DNA from: Phreatobacter sp.
GTDB lineage: Bacteria > Pseudomonadota > Alphaproteobacteria > Rhizobiales > Phreatobacteraceae
Assembly: GCF_027532945.1 (NCBI RefSeq)
Contig: NZ_JAPZTZ010000022.1
Location: forward strand, 62,001-126,000
Reading direction: 5' to 3'
Length of the DNA: 64,000 bases
Shown: positions 28,707 to 37,027 of the stretch, piece by piece
How positions within the stretch are numbered: position 1 is the first letter of the stretch
How the letters are laid out: the number at the start of each line of letters is the position of its first letter
The notes under the pieces: model-generated
Databases searched by the model: none
What the model was told of the DNA's origin: nothing
Seen by the model: the letters and a program-made list of their open reading frames with translations, nothing else
Position numbers and translations under genes: made by a program

Positions 28707-29114
28707 ATGACGGAACGCGCGGCGGGCAGGCATCAGGGCGGCGGCAGGGGCAGCGCCCGGTCGCGCTCGCTCTTCGAGGTGCCGCGCAGCTCGCCGCTCT
28801 GGGGCCGGCTCGCCCGCTCCATCGCCATTTGGTTCGCCCTGATGCTTGCCGGCCTCGCCGTGGGCATGGCCGGCTATTCCGGCTTCGAGGGCATGGGCTG
28901 GCGCGATTCCTACCTCAACGCCGCGATGATCCTCTCCGGCATGGGCCCGGTGACCGAGCTCAAGACCGATGGCGGCAAGCTCTTCGCCGGCACCTACGCC
29001 ATCTTCTCGGGACTTGTGATCGTGCTGGCGACCGGCGTGGTGCTCTCGCCCATCGTCCAGCACGTGCTGCACGTCTTCCACGCCGACACGGACGACGACG
29101 AGCGCAAGGGGTGA
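28707..29114 (+). CDS. small membrane protein with ion-channel-like pore loop
   Basis: The 135-residue protein has a basic N-terminal tail, a first helix ([21 protein letters not shown]), a loop containing [15 protein letters not shown], and a second helix ([23 protein letters not shown]) ending in an acidic, His-containing tail. The two-helix plus re-entrant loop layout resembles two-TM channels, but I see no canonical selectivity filter. Function unknown. It follows rpoD by 31 bases and may be read from it. Confidence 0.78.
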   Translation: MTERAAGRHQGGGRGSARSRSLFEVPRSSPLWGRLARSIAIWFALMLAGLAVGMAGYSGFEGMGWRDSYLNAAMILSGMGPVTELKTDGGKLFAGTYAIFSGLVIVLATGVVLSPIVQHVLHVFHADTDDDERKG

Positions 29115-29201
29115 GGGCAACCTCGCCCATCGGGATTCATCCCAAAGTTGTGTGACCCTCCGGAAGCGCTTTCAATCGGAGTACCCGCGACGAGGTACCC
29201 C

Positions 29202-29633
29202 GTGGCGAAGCCCGACAGAATCCACGCTGTCACGTCCGCTGAAATGACCTTCGACTGTCCGTGCTGCGGGAAGCTCTCTCGGACGATCTTTGGTGAGGTC
29301 CATGACCCGGTAGGCTCCATCGTCGTCTACCTCTGCCAGTGGACGGTCGACGGCCCTGACCACGATGCCAATGTCGACCTCCTCATCGGCCCCTGGGGCG
29401 ATGGCACGACGGCTGGTGACCGAGCCTTGGTCAGCCTGCTGTATCGGCGCAGTGAAACCAGTTTCATGGCCATCGATGCCGAGCCGAGGCTGGAGAAGGT
29501 CCCGGGCCTCGCCGCGATCGGGCTGGCGCGCAGCGAGGTGATCGGCTCCTGGATCGCTCAGAGCGCTTTCATCGTCGTCGACGTCATCTGGTACGACGAC
29601 CCGCGGGTTGCCGACCTCCTCGCCGCCCGCTGA
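29202..29633 (+). CDS. hypothetical protein with N-terminal CPCC motif
   Basis: The 143-residue protein starts at GTG 29202, chosen because GAGG lies six bases upstream. The N terminus contains TFDCPCCGKLSRTIFGEVH, and a further Cys occurs in YLCQWTVD; the CPxCG knuckle is a common zinc or metal site. The rest is globular and hydrophobic in strands (ALVSLLYR, AFIVVDVIWYDDPRV). I do not recognise the family. The stop lies three bases from the convergent SRPBCC gene. Confidence 0.62.
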   Translation: MAKPDRIHAVTSAEMTFDCPCCGKLSRTIFGEVHDPVGSIVVYLCQWTVDGPDHDANVDLLIGPWGDGTTAGDRALVSLLYRRSETSFMAIDAEPRLEKVPGLAAIGLARSEVIGSWIAQSAFIVVDVIWYDDPRVADLLAAR

Positions 29634-29636
29634 TCC

Positions 29637-30131
29637 TCACATCGCCTTCACCATCGCCACCAACTGATCCAGCGCCGTGCCCCAGCCCGTGTGGAAGCCC
29701 ATGGCCTCGTGCTGCTGCTTCGCCTCCGGGTCCTTGTGCAGGGCGCGGGCGACATAGAGCGTGCCCGTCGCGGTCGGGGCGATCTCCACCGAGGCGGCCA
29801 TGAAGGCGCTGCCGGTGGGGCGGAAGCCCGGGCCGAGCGCGTCGGTGAAGACGAGGAGGCGGCCGGGGATGACGTGCAGAACGCAGCCCGTGCTGTCGTT
29901 CTTCTCGCCGTTCGGCCCCTCCATCACCGTGCGGAACTTGCCGCCCGGGCGCACGTCGATCTCGCAGAGCGTGGTCCGCCAGGGCGCCGGCGTGAACCAT
30001 TTGACGATCAGCTCCGGCTCGGTCCAGGCGCGCCAGACGAGGTCCGCCTTCACCGGCACCTCGCGGCGCAGCTCGAGGTCGAGGGTGGGATCGAAGACGG
30101 AGAAGGCGTCGGGCGTCGGAGCGGTGGTCAT
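29637..30131 (-). CDS. SRPBCC family protein (AHSA1-like)
   Basis: The 164-residue START-like domain begins with LELRREVPVKADLVWRAWTEPELIVKWF, continues GGKFRTVMEGPNGEKN and ends WGTALDQLVAMVKAM, the standard pattern of COG3832 proteins. They bind hydrophobic ligands in a deep pocket; the reaction is unknown. The start codon overlaps the stop of the upstream ArsR gene (ATGA), so the two are translationally coupled, the usual arrangement for this regulator/ligand-binding pair. Confidence 0.93.
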   Translation of the reverse strand: MTTAPTPDAFSVFDPTLDLELRREVPVKADLVWRAWTEPELIVKWFTPAPWRTTLCEIDVRPGGKFRTVMEGPNGEKNDSTGCVLHVIPGRLLVFTDALGPGFRPTGSAFMAASVEIAPTATGTLYVARALHKDPEAKQQHEAMGFHTGWGTALDQLVAMVKAM

Positions 30132-30508
30132 GGCGTGTCCTTGTCGGTCTGGTCTTGGGGGGAGGGCGTGGCGGGCATCTCCTCGGCCATGGTGACGAGG
30201 AGCGCGTCCAGTTGGTCGAGGCGGCGGGTCCAGAGGCTGCGCTGCACTTCCAGCCAATGATCGAGGGCCGCGAGCGGTTCCGGCTTCAGGCGGCATGTGC
30301 GCACCCGGCCCTGCTTCTGGGTTTCGACGAGGCCGCACTCCTCCAAGAGCTTCAGGTGCTGCAGGAAGCTCGGCAGGGCCATGGAGAAGGGCCGGGCGAG
30401 GTCGCTGACGGCAGCGGGGCCGCGCCCCAGCGCTTCGACCACGGCGCGGCGGGTGGGGTCGGCCAGGGCGCGGAATGTGTCATCGAGGCGATGGGGCGCA
30501 GTGATCAT
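30128..30508 (-). CDS. ArsR-family repressor paired with SRPBCC protein
   Basis: The 126-residue winged-helix protein starts HRLDDTFRALADPTRRAVVEALGRG, with the recognition helix in RPFSMALPSFLQHLKLLEECGLV and wing QGRVRTCRLKPE. This subgroup normally controls the SRPBCC gene it overlaps. A near-palindrome 23 bases upstream of the start is a likely operator and could also affect the divergent LysE-type gene. Confidence 0.93.
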   Translation of the reverse strand: MITAPHRLDDTFRALADPTRRAVVEALGRGPAAVSDLARPFSMALPSFLQHLKLLEECGLVETQKQGRVRTCRLKPEPLAALDHWLEVQRSLWTRRLDQLDALLVTMAEEMPATPSPQDQTDKDTP

Positions 30509-30530
30509 GGGGCGAGGCTAGCGACACCTA

Positions 30531-30550
30531 TTAGTTAGGTTAATGACTAA
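30531..30550. promoter_or_regulatory. candidate ArsR operator
   Basis: TTAGT and ACTAA arms are separated by ten A+T-rich bases, standing out from GC-rich flanks, between the ArsR start (30508) and the divergent transporter start (30625). ArsR proteins typically bind such 12-2-12-like or shorter imperfect palindromes over their own promoter. The assignment is inferred from position. Confidence 0.5.
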
Positions 30551-30624
30551 GTATTGAGGGGTGTGCGGAGGGATTGCCTCCGGGCGTCATGAAGGGCCTC
30601 ATGGCCCATCATCGGAGAGAGACC

Positions 30625-31236
30625 ATGACGATCGAGTTCCTGCTGACGACGCTCATCATCGTCGCCTCGCCCGGCACGGGCGTTGTCTACACGCTGGCCG
30701 CCGGCCTTTCGCGCGGCAGCCGGGCGAGTGTTCTCGCTGCCTTCGCCTGCACGCTCGGCATCGTGCCCCACCTGGCCGCGGCCATGCTCGGGCTCGCGGC
30801 GCTGCTCCATACCAGCGCCGTGGCCTTCGCCATCGTCAAATATGCCGGTGTCGCCTACCTGCTCTGGATGGCCTGGCAGACGCTGAAGGAGAAGGGTGCC
30901 CTCAGCGTCGATGCGGCCAGTGCCCCGCGGTCGAACCTGCGGGTGCTGGTCGACGGGGTCGTCATCAACGTGCTGAACCCGAAACTGTCGATCTTCTTCG
31001 TGGCTTTCCTGCCGCAGTTCATTGCGCCGACGGAGGCCGCACCGCTCCTGCGGATGCTGGAGCTGTCAGGCGTGTTCATGGCCATGACCTTCATCGTCTT
31101 CGTTGTCTACGGCCTGTTCGCCGCGGCGATGCGCGACCGGGTGATCAGCCGGCCTTCGGTCATGGCCTGGATGCGGCGGACCTTTGCCGCCGCCTTCGTG
31201 GCGCTTGGCGCGCGCCTCGCCCTGCAGGAACGCTGA
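30625..31236 (+). CDS. LysE/RhtB family amino-acid or metabolite exporter
   Basis: The 203-residue protein has six hydrophobic helices. It starts MTIEFLLTTLIIVASPGTGVVYT, with the conserved SPGP-like motif here SPGTG, and has NPKLSIFFVAFLPQF in helix four, as in RhtB proteins. A CGGAGAGA ribosome-binding site supports the ATG at 30625. It is divergent from the ArsR/SRPBCC pair. Its substrate is not predictable. Confidence 0.93.
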   Translation: MTIEFLLTTLIIVASPGTGVVYTLAAGLSRGSRASVLAAFACTLGIVPHLAAAMLGLAALLHTSAVAFAIVKYAGVAYLLWMAWQTLKEKGALSVDAASAPRSNLRVLVDGVVINVLNPKLSIFFVAFLPQFIAPTEAAPLLRMLELSGVFMAMTFIVFVVYGLFAAAMRDRVISRPSVMAWMRRTFAAAFVALGARLALQER

Positions 31237-31263
31237 GACCGTCCGTCTTCGTCTTCCGAACGC

Positions 31264-31290
31264 AAAAGGGCGCGCCGATGGCGCGCCCTT
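31264..31290. terminator. bidirectional terminator between LysE gene and SH3 gene
   Basis: A 9-bp stem GGGCGCGCC / GGCGCGCCC around GAT has AAAA before and TT after on the plus strand, so it gives a TTTT tail on the minus strand. It lies between the convergent genes ending at 31236 and 31306. Confidence 0.8.
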
Positions 31291-31305
31291 CTGGATCAAG
31301 TCGGC

Positions 31306-32079
31306 TCAACCGCCCTGGCCGCGACCCACGGAACCCGGCGTGCCGGGGGACTGTCGGTCGGGTCGAGGAGCAACGGGCCGCGGGGCCGGTCCGCCCGTGC
31401 CTGGCCGCGTGACATCCGGTCGCGTGAAGGGGGGGCGGCCACCGCCACCATCAGTCCAACCCGGGCGCCCGGGCGGGCGGAAGTCTGGCCGATCGGGCCG
31501 CGGCGGGCGAAAATCAGGGCGGTCGGGCCGCGGCGGGCGAAAATCAGGCCGGTCGGGCCTTACCGGCGGACGCCATGCGGGGCGGCCGTCAGTTTCGTCC
31601 GGACGGACAGGGGGACGCCAGTTCGGGCGGTCAGGCCGGTAGGGAGGGCGCCAATCCGGACGGTCGGGCCGGTAAGGCGGGCGCCAGTCCGGGCGGTCGG
31701 GGCGATAGGGCGGACGGTAGTCGGGACGATAGGGCGGATCATAGGGCCGCACATAGACCGGCGGCGGGATGTAGACCGGCGGCGGGACATAGACGCGCGG
31801 CGGCGGCGGCACGTCCACGTCGTCGTCGATCAGGCTCGCCGAGACAAAGCCGCGCAGGCCGCGATAGGTGACCTGGCACCAGCTCACGCTGCAGCCGATC
31901 AGGTTCACCACCGCGCCCGGGGGGAGGGTAGCGATGCGGCTGAATTGCGCACCAGGGCCGGCGCGCAGGTTCGCCGTCGCGATTGTCACCGCCGGCTCGG
32001 CCATCGCGGCCGTCGACAGGCCGCCGACGGCGAGCAGTGCTCCCGCCAGGCCCGTCCATCGCTTGAAACCCCAGATCAT
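31306..32079 (-). CDS. exported SH3-domain protein with proline/arginine/aspartate repeats
   Basis: The 257-residue protein has a signal peptide (WTGLAGALLAVGGLSTAAMAEP). A bacterial SH3 domain of about 60 residues follows (TIATANLRAGPGAQFSRIATLPPGAVV, then GCSVSWCQVTYRGLRGFV). The rest is a long low-complexity tail of WRPPYRPDRPD-type (11-residue) and FRPPRPDRPD-type (10-residue) repeats. SH3b domains usually bind cell-wall peptides, and the extended charged tail could span the periplasm or bind polymer. Start at 32079 has GGAG eight bases upstream. Confidence 0.88.
   Translation of the reverse strand: MIWGFKRWTGLAGALLAVGGLSTAAMAEPAVTIATANLRAGPGAQFSRIATLPPGAVVNLIGCSVSWCQVTYRGLRGFVSASLIDDDVDVPPPPRVYVPPPVYIPPPVYVRPYDPPYRPDYRPPYRPDRPDWRPPYRPDRPDWRPPYRPDRPNWRPPVRPDETDGRPAWRPPVRPDRPDFRPPRPDRPDFRPPRPDRPDFRPPGRPGWTDGGGGRPPFTRPDVTRPGTGGPAPRPVAPRPDRQSPGTPGSVGRGQGG
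31476..31745 (-). repeat. in-frame tandem repeats coding RPPYRPDRPDW / RPPRPDRPDF
   Basis: Two DNA repeat classes with 33-base and 30-base periods lie inside the SH3 protein gene. Both keep the reading frame, so copy number changes would change tail length without a frameshift. Confidence 0.75.
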
Positions 32080-32287
32080 CGCGGATCTCCACCCTCGCGA
32101 CCTCTCCTCCATGGGATGGCCGCGCCTACGCAATATCACAGTGACGGTATCGCCATGAACCGTCGATGAACCCACCGGACCCCGGTGTGGTTCCAGAATG
32201 TCGCACCGGCGGCGCGGGTGCATCCGGTCCTTTCCGCAGGGGGCGTGGCGGTCTAAGGGTGGCGCAACCGTCCCCGGAGGAAACGCC

Positions 32288-32581
32288 ATGTCCTTTTTCA
32301 AATCCCTGTTCGGCTGGGGCAAGTCCGGCCCCGAGGCGGAGGCGGCCCCGGCGGAGGGCGCGACGCTGGAGCACAAGGGCTTCCTCATCACCGCCGCGCC
32401 GTTCCGGAACGAGGGCCAGTTCCAGACCGCCGGCACCATCACCAAGGAGGTCGGTGGCGAGATGAAGGCGCACAGGTTCATCCGTGCCGACCGCCATGCC
32501 AGCCATGAGGATGCGGTGACCTTCTCGCTGTCGAAGGGACGGCAGATCGTCGACGAGCAGGGCGAGCGGCTGTTCCGCTAG
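32288..32581 (+). CDS. HlyU family protein
   Basis: The 97-residue protein has the HlyU-type core LEHKGFLITAAPFRNEGQFQTAGTI, then HRFIRADRHASHEDAVTFSLSKGRQIVDEQG. The family (PF10115) is named after a Vibrio regulator, but these short alphaproteobacterial members lack a helix-turn-helix, so a transcriptional role is uncertain. CCGGAGGAAACGCC provides a good ribosome-binding site. Confidence 0.85.
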   Translation: MSFFKSLFGWGKSGPEAEAAPAEGATLEHKGFLITAAPFRNEGQFQTAGTITKEVGGEMKAHRFIRADRHASHEDAVTFSLSKGRQIVDEQGERLFR

Positions 32582-32597
32582 AGGGGCCTGATCAACG

Positions 32598-32620
32598 AAA
32601 AAGGGCCCGTGAGGGCCCTT
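32598..32620. terminator. terminator between the HlyU gene and rpsU
   Basis: AAGGGCCC and GGGCCCTT with a GTGA loop form a perfect 8-bp stem. An A-run on the plus strand gives TTTTT on the minus strand, so it mainly terminates rpsU transcription and may also serve the convergent HlyU gene. Confidence 0.85.
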
Positions 32621-32662
32621 CCGGTGTCGTTCTCCGCCCTCAGGCAGGATGGCGCGCTGCCT

Positions 32663-32971
32663 TCAGCGCGGCGTGCCGGTGGTCGGAGCCGCAGCGAGCG
32701 GCGCAGAACCCGGGGCACCGCCCGGACGGGGCTTGCGCTCGGGGCGCGGCTTCGGCTTGGCGGCGGGAATGAGGCCGTCGCGCTGGGCCTGCTTGCGGGC
32801 GGCCTTGCGGGCGCGGCGAATGGCTTCGGCCTTCTCGCGGTTCTTGCGCTCGGACGGCTTCTCGAAGTTCCGGCGCTGCTTCATCTCGCGGAAGATGCCC
32901 TCGCGCTGCATCTTCTTCTTCAGGACCCGGAGGGCCTGGTCGACATTGTTGTCACGGACGAGAACCTGCAT
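32663..32971 (-). CDS. rpsU: 30S ribosomal protein S21
   Basis: The core is [25 protein letters not shown] followed by [22 protein letters not shown], the S21 sequence. At 102 residues it is longer than the usual 70-75 because of a C-terminal tail rich in Lys, Pro, Ala and Gly ([13 protein letters not shown]), an alphaproteobacterial trait. It lies about 4 kb from dnaG/rpoD and on the other strand, so the enterobacterial rpsU-dnaG-rpoD operon is not kept. Confidence 0.96.
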   Translation of the reverse strand: MQVLVRDNNVDQALRVLKKKMQREGIFREMKQRRNFEKPSERKNREKAEAIRRARKAARKQAQRDGLIPAAKPKPRPERKPRPGGAPGSAPLAAAPTTGTPR

Positions 32972-33028
32972 GTCGTCTCCCTTGTCGGTGGGGCCGCCGC
33001 AGCGGCACGGGCTTCGGGCGGTGGAGCG

Positions 33029-33274
33029 TCAGGCCGACTTGGCCGCCGCGTCCTTCTTCCGCCAGAGCTGGAATCCGTTCTGCGCAATGCCATCCTCGAT
33101 GGCGTCGCGCTTGAGGCCGTGAGGCGGGCGCTGGTCGCCGCGGATCACGCCGATGCTCGACCAGGGGCCGAATTTCTCCGGCAGCTTGCTGCCAGTATGG
33201 TCGGACGCGAAGCCGAAGAGCTGGTCGTTGGCTCCCGACTTGAACATGAACAGGCGCGGCGCATCGGCGGTCAT
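33029..33274 (-). CDS. conserved-looking hypothetical protein upstream of rpsU
   Basis: The 81-residue protein has RLFMFKSGANDQLFGFASDHTGSKLPEKFGPW near the start and a basic C terminus (LWRKKDAAAKSA). It has no signal peptide or membrane helix. The order cspA, this gene, rpsU on one strand suggests a growth or cold-related context, but I cannot assign a function. Confidence 0.7.
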   Translation of the reverse strand: MTADAPRLFMFKSGANDQLFGFASDHTGSKLPEKFGPWSSIGVIRGDQRPPHGLKRDAIEDGIAQNGFQLWRKKDAAAKSA

Positions 33275-33453
33275 GGCGGTCCTTCAAGGCTTGCCGCCTG
33301 CGGACCTCGGTGCCCGTCGCGGTCGTCACGCAGGCGCGTCGGGCGATAACGCCCGGCGCCTGCGCAAGGTCCGGACGACGCGCGGCAAAGCCGCCCCGTC
33401 GCCCGGGTCTCCCGATGGTCCTCGGTCGCCACCATTACATCCGTGGCTCGCGA

Positions 33454-33473
33454 GCGGGGCCCATCGGCCCCGC
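33454..33473 (-). terminator. GC hairpin after cspA
   Basis: A perfect 8-bp stem GCGGGGCC / GGCCCCGC with a CATC loop begins two bases after the cspA stop. There is no T tract, so it may stabilise the 3' end or act with Rho rather than terminate alone. Confidence 0.45.
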
Positions 33474-33475
33474 GG

Positions 33476-33688
33476 TCACTCGACCGCGCGCAGGTTGTCG
33501 GCCGCCGACTTGCCGGAACGGCGATCGGCGACGATCTCGAAGGAGATCTTCTGGCCCTCGTTGAGGCCGTAGAGGCCGGCACGCTCGACGGCGCTGATGT
33601 GGACGAAAACGTCCGAACCACCGCCATCAGGCTGAATGAAGCCGAAGCCCTTCTGGGAGTTGAACCATTTCACGGTTCCGGTCTGCAT
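33476..33688 (-). CDS. cspA: cold shock protein (CspA family)
   Basis: The 70-residue OB-fold RNA-binding protein has RNP1 [10 protein letters not shown] and RNP2 VFVHISAV motifs, with the N terminus [10 protein letters not shown]. It melts RNA secondary structure. An AAAGGA ribosome-binding site precedes it, and the upstream gap of 365 bases would allow the long 5' untranslated region common in csp mRNAs. Confidence 0.96.
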   Translation of the reverse strand: MQTGTVKWFNSQKGFGFIQPDGGGSDVFVHISAVERAGLYGLNEGQKISFEIVADRRSGKSAADNLRAVE

Positions 33689-34053
33689 GGGATGTCCTTT
33701 CGCAAAGCGCGATGAAGTGGACCGCTCGCGTCAGGCACGAGAAGTTCGTTGGTACGGTTTCGATGATTTTTGTCAGCGGTGCGCCGAATTGGATGGGCGC
33801 GGGGCCAAAAAAGAACGGCCGAAACGTCGGTGAGAGATAGGCCCTTTGTCTGCCAATTGCAAGACAATAAATTTCCCGGCCGCGCCACAGATGCTGCGAA
33901 GAGGCCGAAAACTGCCGCTGAACGCGGGAAAAACTGGAGCTACTGGTTGAGGGGTGCGGCGAGTTCACTCGCCAGCACGCCTTCTCGCCCCCAATTGCCA
34001 CGGCCCCTGCGACCTGCGTCAAATCGTCGAAGGATACGATAGCGGAATCACCC
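33689..34053 (-). promoter_or_regulatory. long spacer upstream of cspA, probable promoter and 5' UTR
   Basis: No credible coding sequence is seen in this 365-base stretch between divergent genes. It is less GC-rich than its surroundings near 33730-33900. The cspA start has AAAGGA just upstream, and a TTGCAA-like -35 element lies near 33855 on the minus strand. A structured leader is plausible but not shown. Confidence 0.4.
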
Positions 34054-34485
34054 ATGACCTCCAGCCAAAGGCACGAGCCTGCCAAGCCCCGCGGCCAGCT
34101 CACGGTGCGGATCAGCGCCATGCCGGCCGACACCAACGCCAACGGCGACATTTTCGGCGGCTGGGTCATGGCCCGCATGGACCAAGCGGGTGGCATCGCC
34201 GGTGTCGAACGCGCGCAGGGCCGCGTCGTCACCGTGGCGGTGGAGGCGATGACCTTCATCCGCCCCATGGGCGTCGGCGATGTGCTCGAGGTCTACACGG
34301 AAGTCTTCCATGTCGGCCGAACCTCCATGAAGATCCATGTCGAGGCCTGGGCGCAACGCTTCCGCTCGACCCTGCGGGAACTGGTGACGCAGGCGACCTT
34401 TGCCTTTGTCGCCATCGACGAGGAGGGCAAGCCGCGGCCCGTGCCGCCGCTGCCCGAGGCCGTCACGGCCCCCAGCGGTAGTTGA
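34054..34485 (+). CDS. acyl-CoA thioesterase, YciA-like hot-dog fold
   Basis: The 143-residue protein has the family pattern MPADTNANGDIFGGWVMARMDQAGGIAG (catalytic Asp in the N-x-x-G-D-I-F-G-G segment) and VTVAVEAMTFIRPMGVGDVLEVYTEV. It hydrolyses acyl-CoA to free acid and CoA in the cytoplasm. Its 3' end overlaps the convergent oxygenase gene by 23 bases. Confidence 0.93.
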   Translation: MTSSQRHEPAKPRGQLTVRISAMPADTNANGDIFGGWVMARMDQAGGIAGVERAQGRVVTVAVEAMTFIRPMGVGDVLEVYTEVFHVGRTSMKIHVEAWAQRFRSTLRELVTQATFAFVAIDEEGKPRPVPPLPEAVTAPSGS

Positions 34486-35083
34486 AACTCACCGAGATCC
34501 GCTCCTCCGGACTGCGGTTCACCGGCACTTCGTGGCGCACGAAGCTTTCCCAGAGCAGGATGTCGCCGGGCGCCGTCGCCACGGAGACATGCGGCTGGAG
34601 CTCGCGCGGCGCATTCGCCTTGCGCGGCGGATGGGCCATCATCTGGGTGTGCCGCGGGTCCTCGAGCTTCAGCGCCGCGGCGCCCTTCGGCATGGCGACA
34701 TAAAGCGTGCCGGAGATAACGCTGTGCGGGTGGATGTGGGAGGCATGGGCCCCCCCCTCGGGCAGCACGTTCACCCAGAGCGAATCGAGCGCGAGCTTGC
34801 GGCGGCCGAGATCGAGGGCGAGGTCCTTGGCGAAATCGGCGACATGGCGGTCGAGCCGGCGGGCGAGGGCCTTGAAGGCAGGGAAGCGCCAGGGCAGGTC
34901 GTTCAGCGAGGCGTAGCTGGTATAGCCGGGATAGCCGTTGCGGGCGCACCAGCGAATGCCAGCGGCGTCGTCCACGGCCAGCGAGCGGCAGGATGCGTCG
35001 ATCTCGGCGAGGAGCGCGGCGTCCTCGGGCGCGAGAGCGGAGCGGTAGAGGCGGGTGACGAAGAGGGTTTCGATCGTGGCCAT
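34463..35083 (-). CDS. TIGR02466-type 2-oxoglutarate/Fe(II) oxygenase-like protein
   Basis: The protein has about 206 residues. ETLFVTRLYRSAL at the start, LWVNVLPEGGAHASHIHPHSVISGTLYV in the middle and RISVSFNYRW at the end match the family of putative 2OG-Fe(II) oxygenases. Candidate iron ligands are the HIHPH histidines and a later histidine in FVRHEVP, with arginine RIS as 2-oxoglutarate anchor. Substrate unknown. An ATG 12 bases upstream (35095) is an equal start candidate. Confidence 0.88.
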   Translation of the reverse strand: MATIETLFVTRLYRSALAPEDAALLAEIDASCRSLAVDDAAGIRWCARNGYPGYTSYASLNDLPWRFPAFKALARRLDRHVADFAKDLALDLGRRKLALDSLWVNVLPEGGAHASHIHPHSVISGTLYVAMPKGAAALKLEDPRHTQMMAHPPRKANAPRELQPHVSVATAPGDILLWESFVRHEVPVNRSPEERISVSFNYRWGP

Positions 35084-35239
35084 GGCGCCTGTCATGGCAC
35101 CGCCCCGGGCCCGACCGCAAGCACCGGGACCCGTGGCCTAGTCCAAGTTTGACCGCCGGTAAAACGCCCTTCGCCTTGGTCGGGATGCCGAAACCTGTTA
35201 TGCGGCGGCGTTGTATCCTCGGCGAGCACAAACGGCTTC

Positions 35240-37024
35240 ATGCGGCTGCCTGGCCTCCTTTCCAAGCTCGATGCCCAGCGGGGCCAGACACTCAAGCGCC
35301 TGGTCTCCGAAAGCATCAGCACCTATGCGGCGCGCTACGCGCTCGCCTTTGCCTGCATGGCCGTCGTCGCCGGTTGCACCGCCATGTCCGCCTGGATCAT
35401 GCGCGACCTCATCAACGGCGTGTTCCAGAACCGCGACTTCACGCTCGCCGTCTGGTTCGGCGTCACGGTCTTCACCGTCTTCCTCATCAAGGGCATCGCG
35501 GCCTATCTCTCCAACATCATCCTGTCGCGGATCGGCAATGCCATCGTCGCGGCCCAGCAGGCGCGCATCTTCCGCCATCTGCTGGGACAGGGCGTCGACT
35601 TCTACCAGCAGCATGTCTCGGCCGATCTCGTCACGCGCGTGACCCACAATGCCCAGGCGGCGCGCGACGTGCTGCAGAACATCGTCACGACGGTCGGGCG
35701 CGATCTCCTCACCGTCATCGGCCTCATCGGCGTGATGATCTATTCCGATCCGCTGATGTTCGCGGTGTCCGGCCTGGTCATGCCCTTTGCGGTGCTCGGC
35801 GTGAACCGCCTGCGCCGCCGCGTGCGGCGCCTCGCCCAGAGCGAGTTCACCTCCCTCTCCTCCATGGTCAACGTGGTGCAGGAGACGGTTCAGGGCGTGC
35901 GGATCGTCAAGTCCTTCGGCATGGAGGACCGGATGCAGGCCCGCATGGAGGCGACGATCGATGCCGTGCGCCAGCGCGCCGACAAGATTGCGACGCTCGG
36001 AGCCCGCACCGCGCCGCTGATGGAGACGCTCGGCGGCCTCGCCATCTCCGCCGCCATCGTCTACGGCGCCTGGCGCGTCATCCACCAGGGCGTCGATGCC
36101 GGCGCCTTCTTCGCCTTCGTCACCGCGCTCCTGCTCGCCTATGATCCGGCGAAACGCCTGGCGCGGCTCGGCGTCGAGGTCGAGAAGGGTCTCGTCGGCG
36201 TGCGGCTGATGTACGAGCTGCTCGACACCGAGCCGACGCTGAAGGAGAAGCCCGACGCCAAGCCCCTCGCGGTCAGCGCCGGCACGGTCGCCTTCGACAC
36301 GGTCACCTTCGGCTACCAGACCGGCGAGCCGGTGGTGCGCGACCTGTCCTTCATCGCCGCCGGCGGCAAGACCACGGCGCTGGTCGGGCCCTCGGGCGGT
36401 GGCAAGTCCACCATCATCTCCCTTGTCCAGCGCTTCTTCGACGTGCAGGGCGGCGCCATCACCGTCGACGGGCAGGACGTGCGCGACGTCACCGTTGCCT
36501 CGCTGCGCGGCGCCATGGCCTTCGTCAGTCAGGACGTCTTCCTCTTCCAGGGCACGGTGCGCGAGAACATCGCGGTCGGTCGCCCCGGCGCTACGGAAGA
36601 GGAGATCGTCGCCGCAGCGCGCGCCGCTCACGCGCACGACTTCATCACCGGGCTGCCGGAAGGCTACGAGACGCTGATCGGCGAGCACGGGCAGGGCCTG
36701 TCTGGCGGCCAGCGCCAGCGGGTGGCGATCGCCCGCGCCATCCTCAAGGATGCGCCGATCATGCTGCTGGACGAGGCAACCTCGGCGCTCGATTCCGAGA
36801 GCGAGTTCGAGGTGCAGCGCGCTCTCGACCAGTTGCTGGACGGGCGCACCTCCATCGTCATCGCCCACCGCCTGTCGACGGTGATGCGCGCCGACCGGAT
36901 CTTGGTGATCGAGGCCGGCCGCGTCGTCGAGACCGGTACCCATGCCGATCTCATCGCCCGCAACGGGCTCTATGCGCATTATGTGGCGATCCAGTTCGGC
37001 GCGCCCGACGCGGCGGCCGAATAG
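35240..37024 (+). CDS. MsbA-like ABC exporter (fused permease and ATPase)
   Basis: The 594-residue protein has a six-helix transmembrane domain (about residues 30-310) and an ATPase domain with Walker A GPSGGGKST, the Q-loop SQDVFLF, signature LSGGQRQR, Walker B IMLLDEATSALD and H-loop AHRLST. Half-transporters of this type flip lipids, lipid A precursors or drugs; the closest functional model is MsbA, but the substrate is inferred. No partner gene is adjacent. Confidence 0.94.
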   Translation: MRLPGLLSKLDAQRGQTLKRLVSESISTYAARYALAFACMAVVAGCTAMSAWIMRDLINGVFQNRDFTLAVWFGVTVFTVFLIKGIAAYLSNIILSRIGNAIVAAQQARIFRHLLGQGVDFYQQHVSADLVTRVTHNAQAARDVLQNIVTTVGRDLLTVIGLIGVMIYSDPLMFAVSGLVMPFAVLGVNRLRRRVRRLAQSEFTSLSSMVNVVQETVQGVRIVKSFGMEDRMQARMEATIDAVRQRADKIATLGARTAPLMETLGGLAISAAIVYGAWRVIHQGVDAGAFFAFVTALLLAYDPAKRLARLGVEVEKGLVGVRLMYELLDTEPTLKEKPDAKPLAVSAGTVAFDTVTFGYQTGEPVVRDLSFIAAGGKTTALVGPSGGGKSTIISLVQRFFDVQGGAITVDGQDVRDVTVASLRGAMAFVSQDVFLFQGTVRENIAVGRPGATEEEIVAAARAAHAHDFITGLPEGYETLIGEHGQGLSGGQRQRVAIARAILKDAPIMLLDEATSALDSESEFEVQRALDQLLDGRTSIVIAHRLSTVMRADRILVIEAGRVVETGTHADLIARNGLYAHYVAIQFGAPDAAAE

Positions 37025-37027
37025 CCG

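Noticed and set aside
31476-31745. Regular 30- and 33-base repeats that might suggest a CRISPR array
   Set aside because: They are contiguous, in frame and lie inside a coding sequence with a signal peptide and SH3 domain. There are no spacers.
33330-33363. Hairpin GCAGGCGC/GCGCCTGC with inner GGGC/GCCC as the cspA terminator or a small RNA
   Set aside because: It has no T tract on either strand and lies more than 100 bases from cspA. It is noted only as a strong stem in GC-rich DNA.
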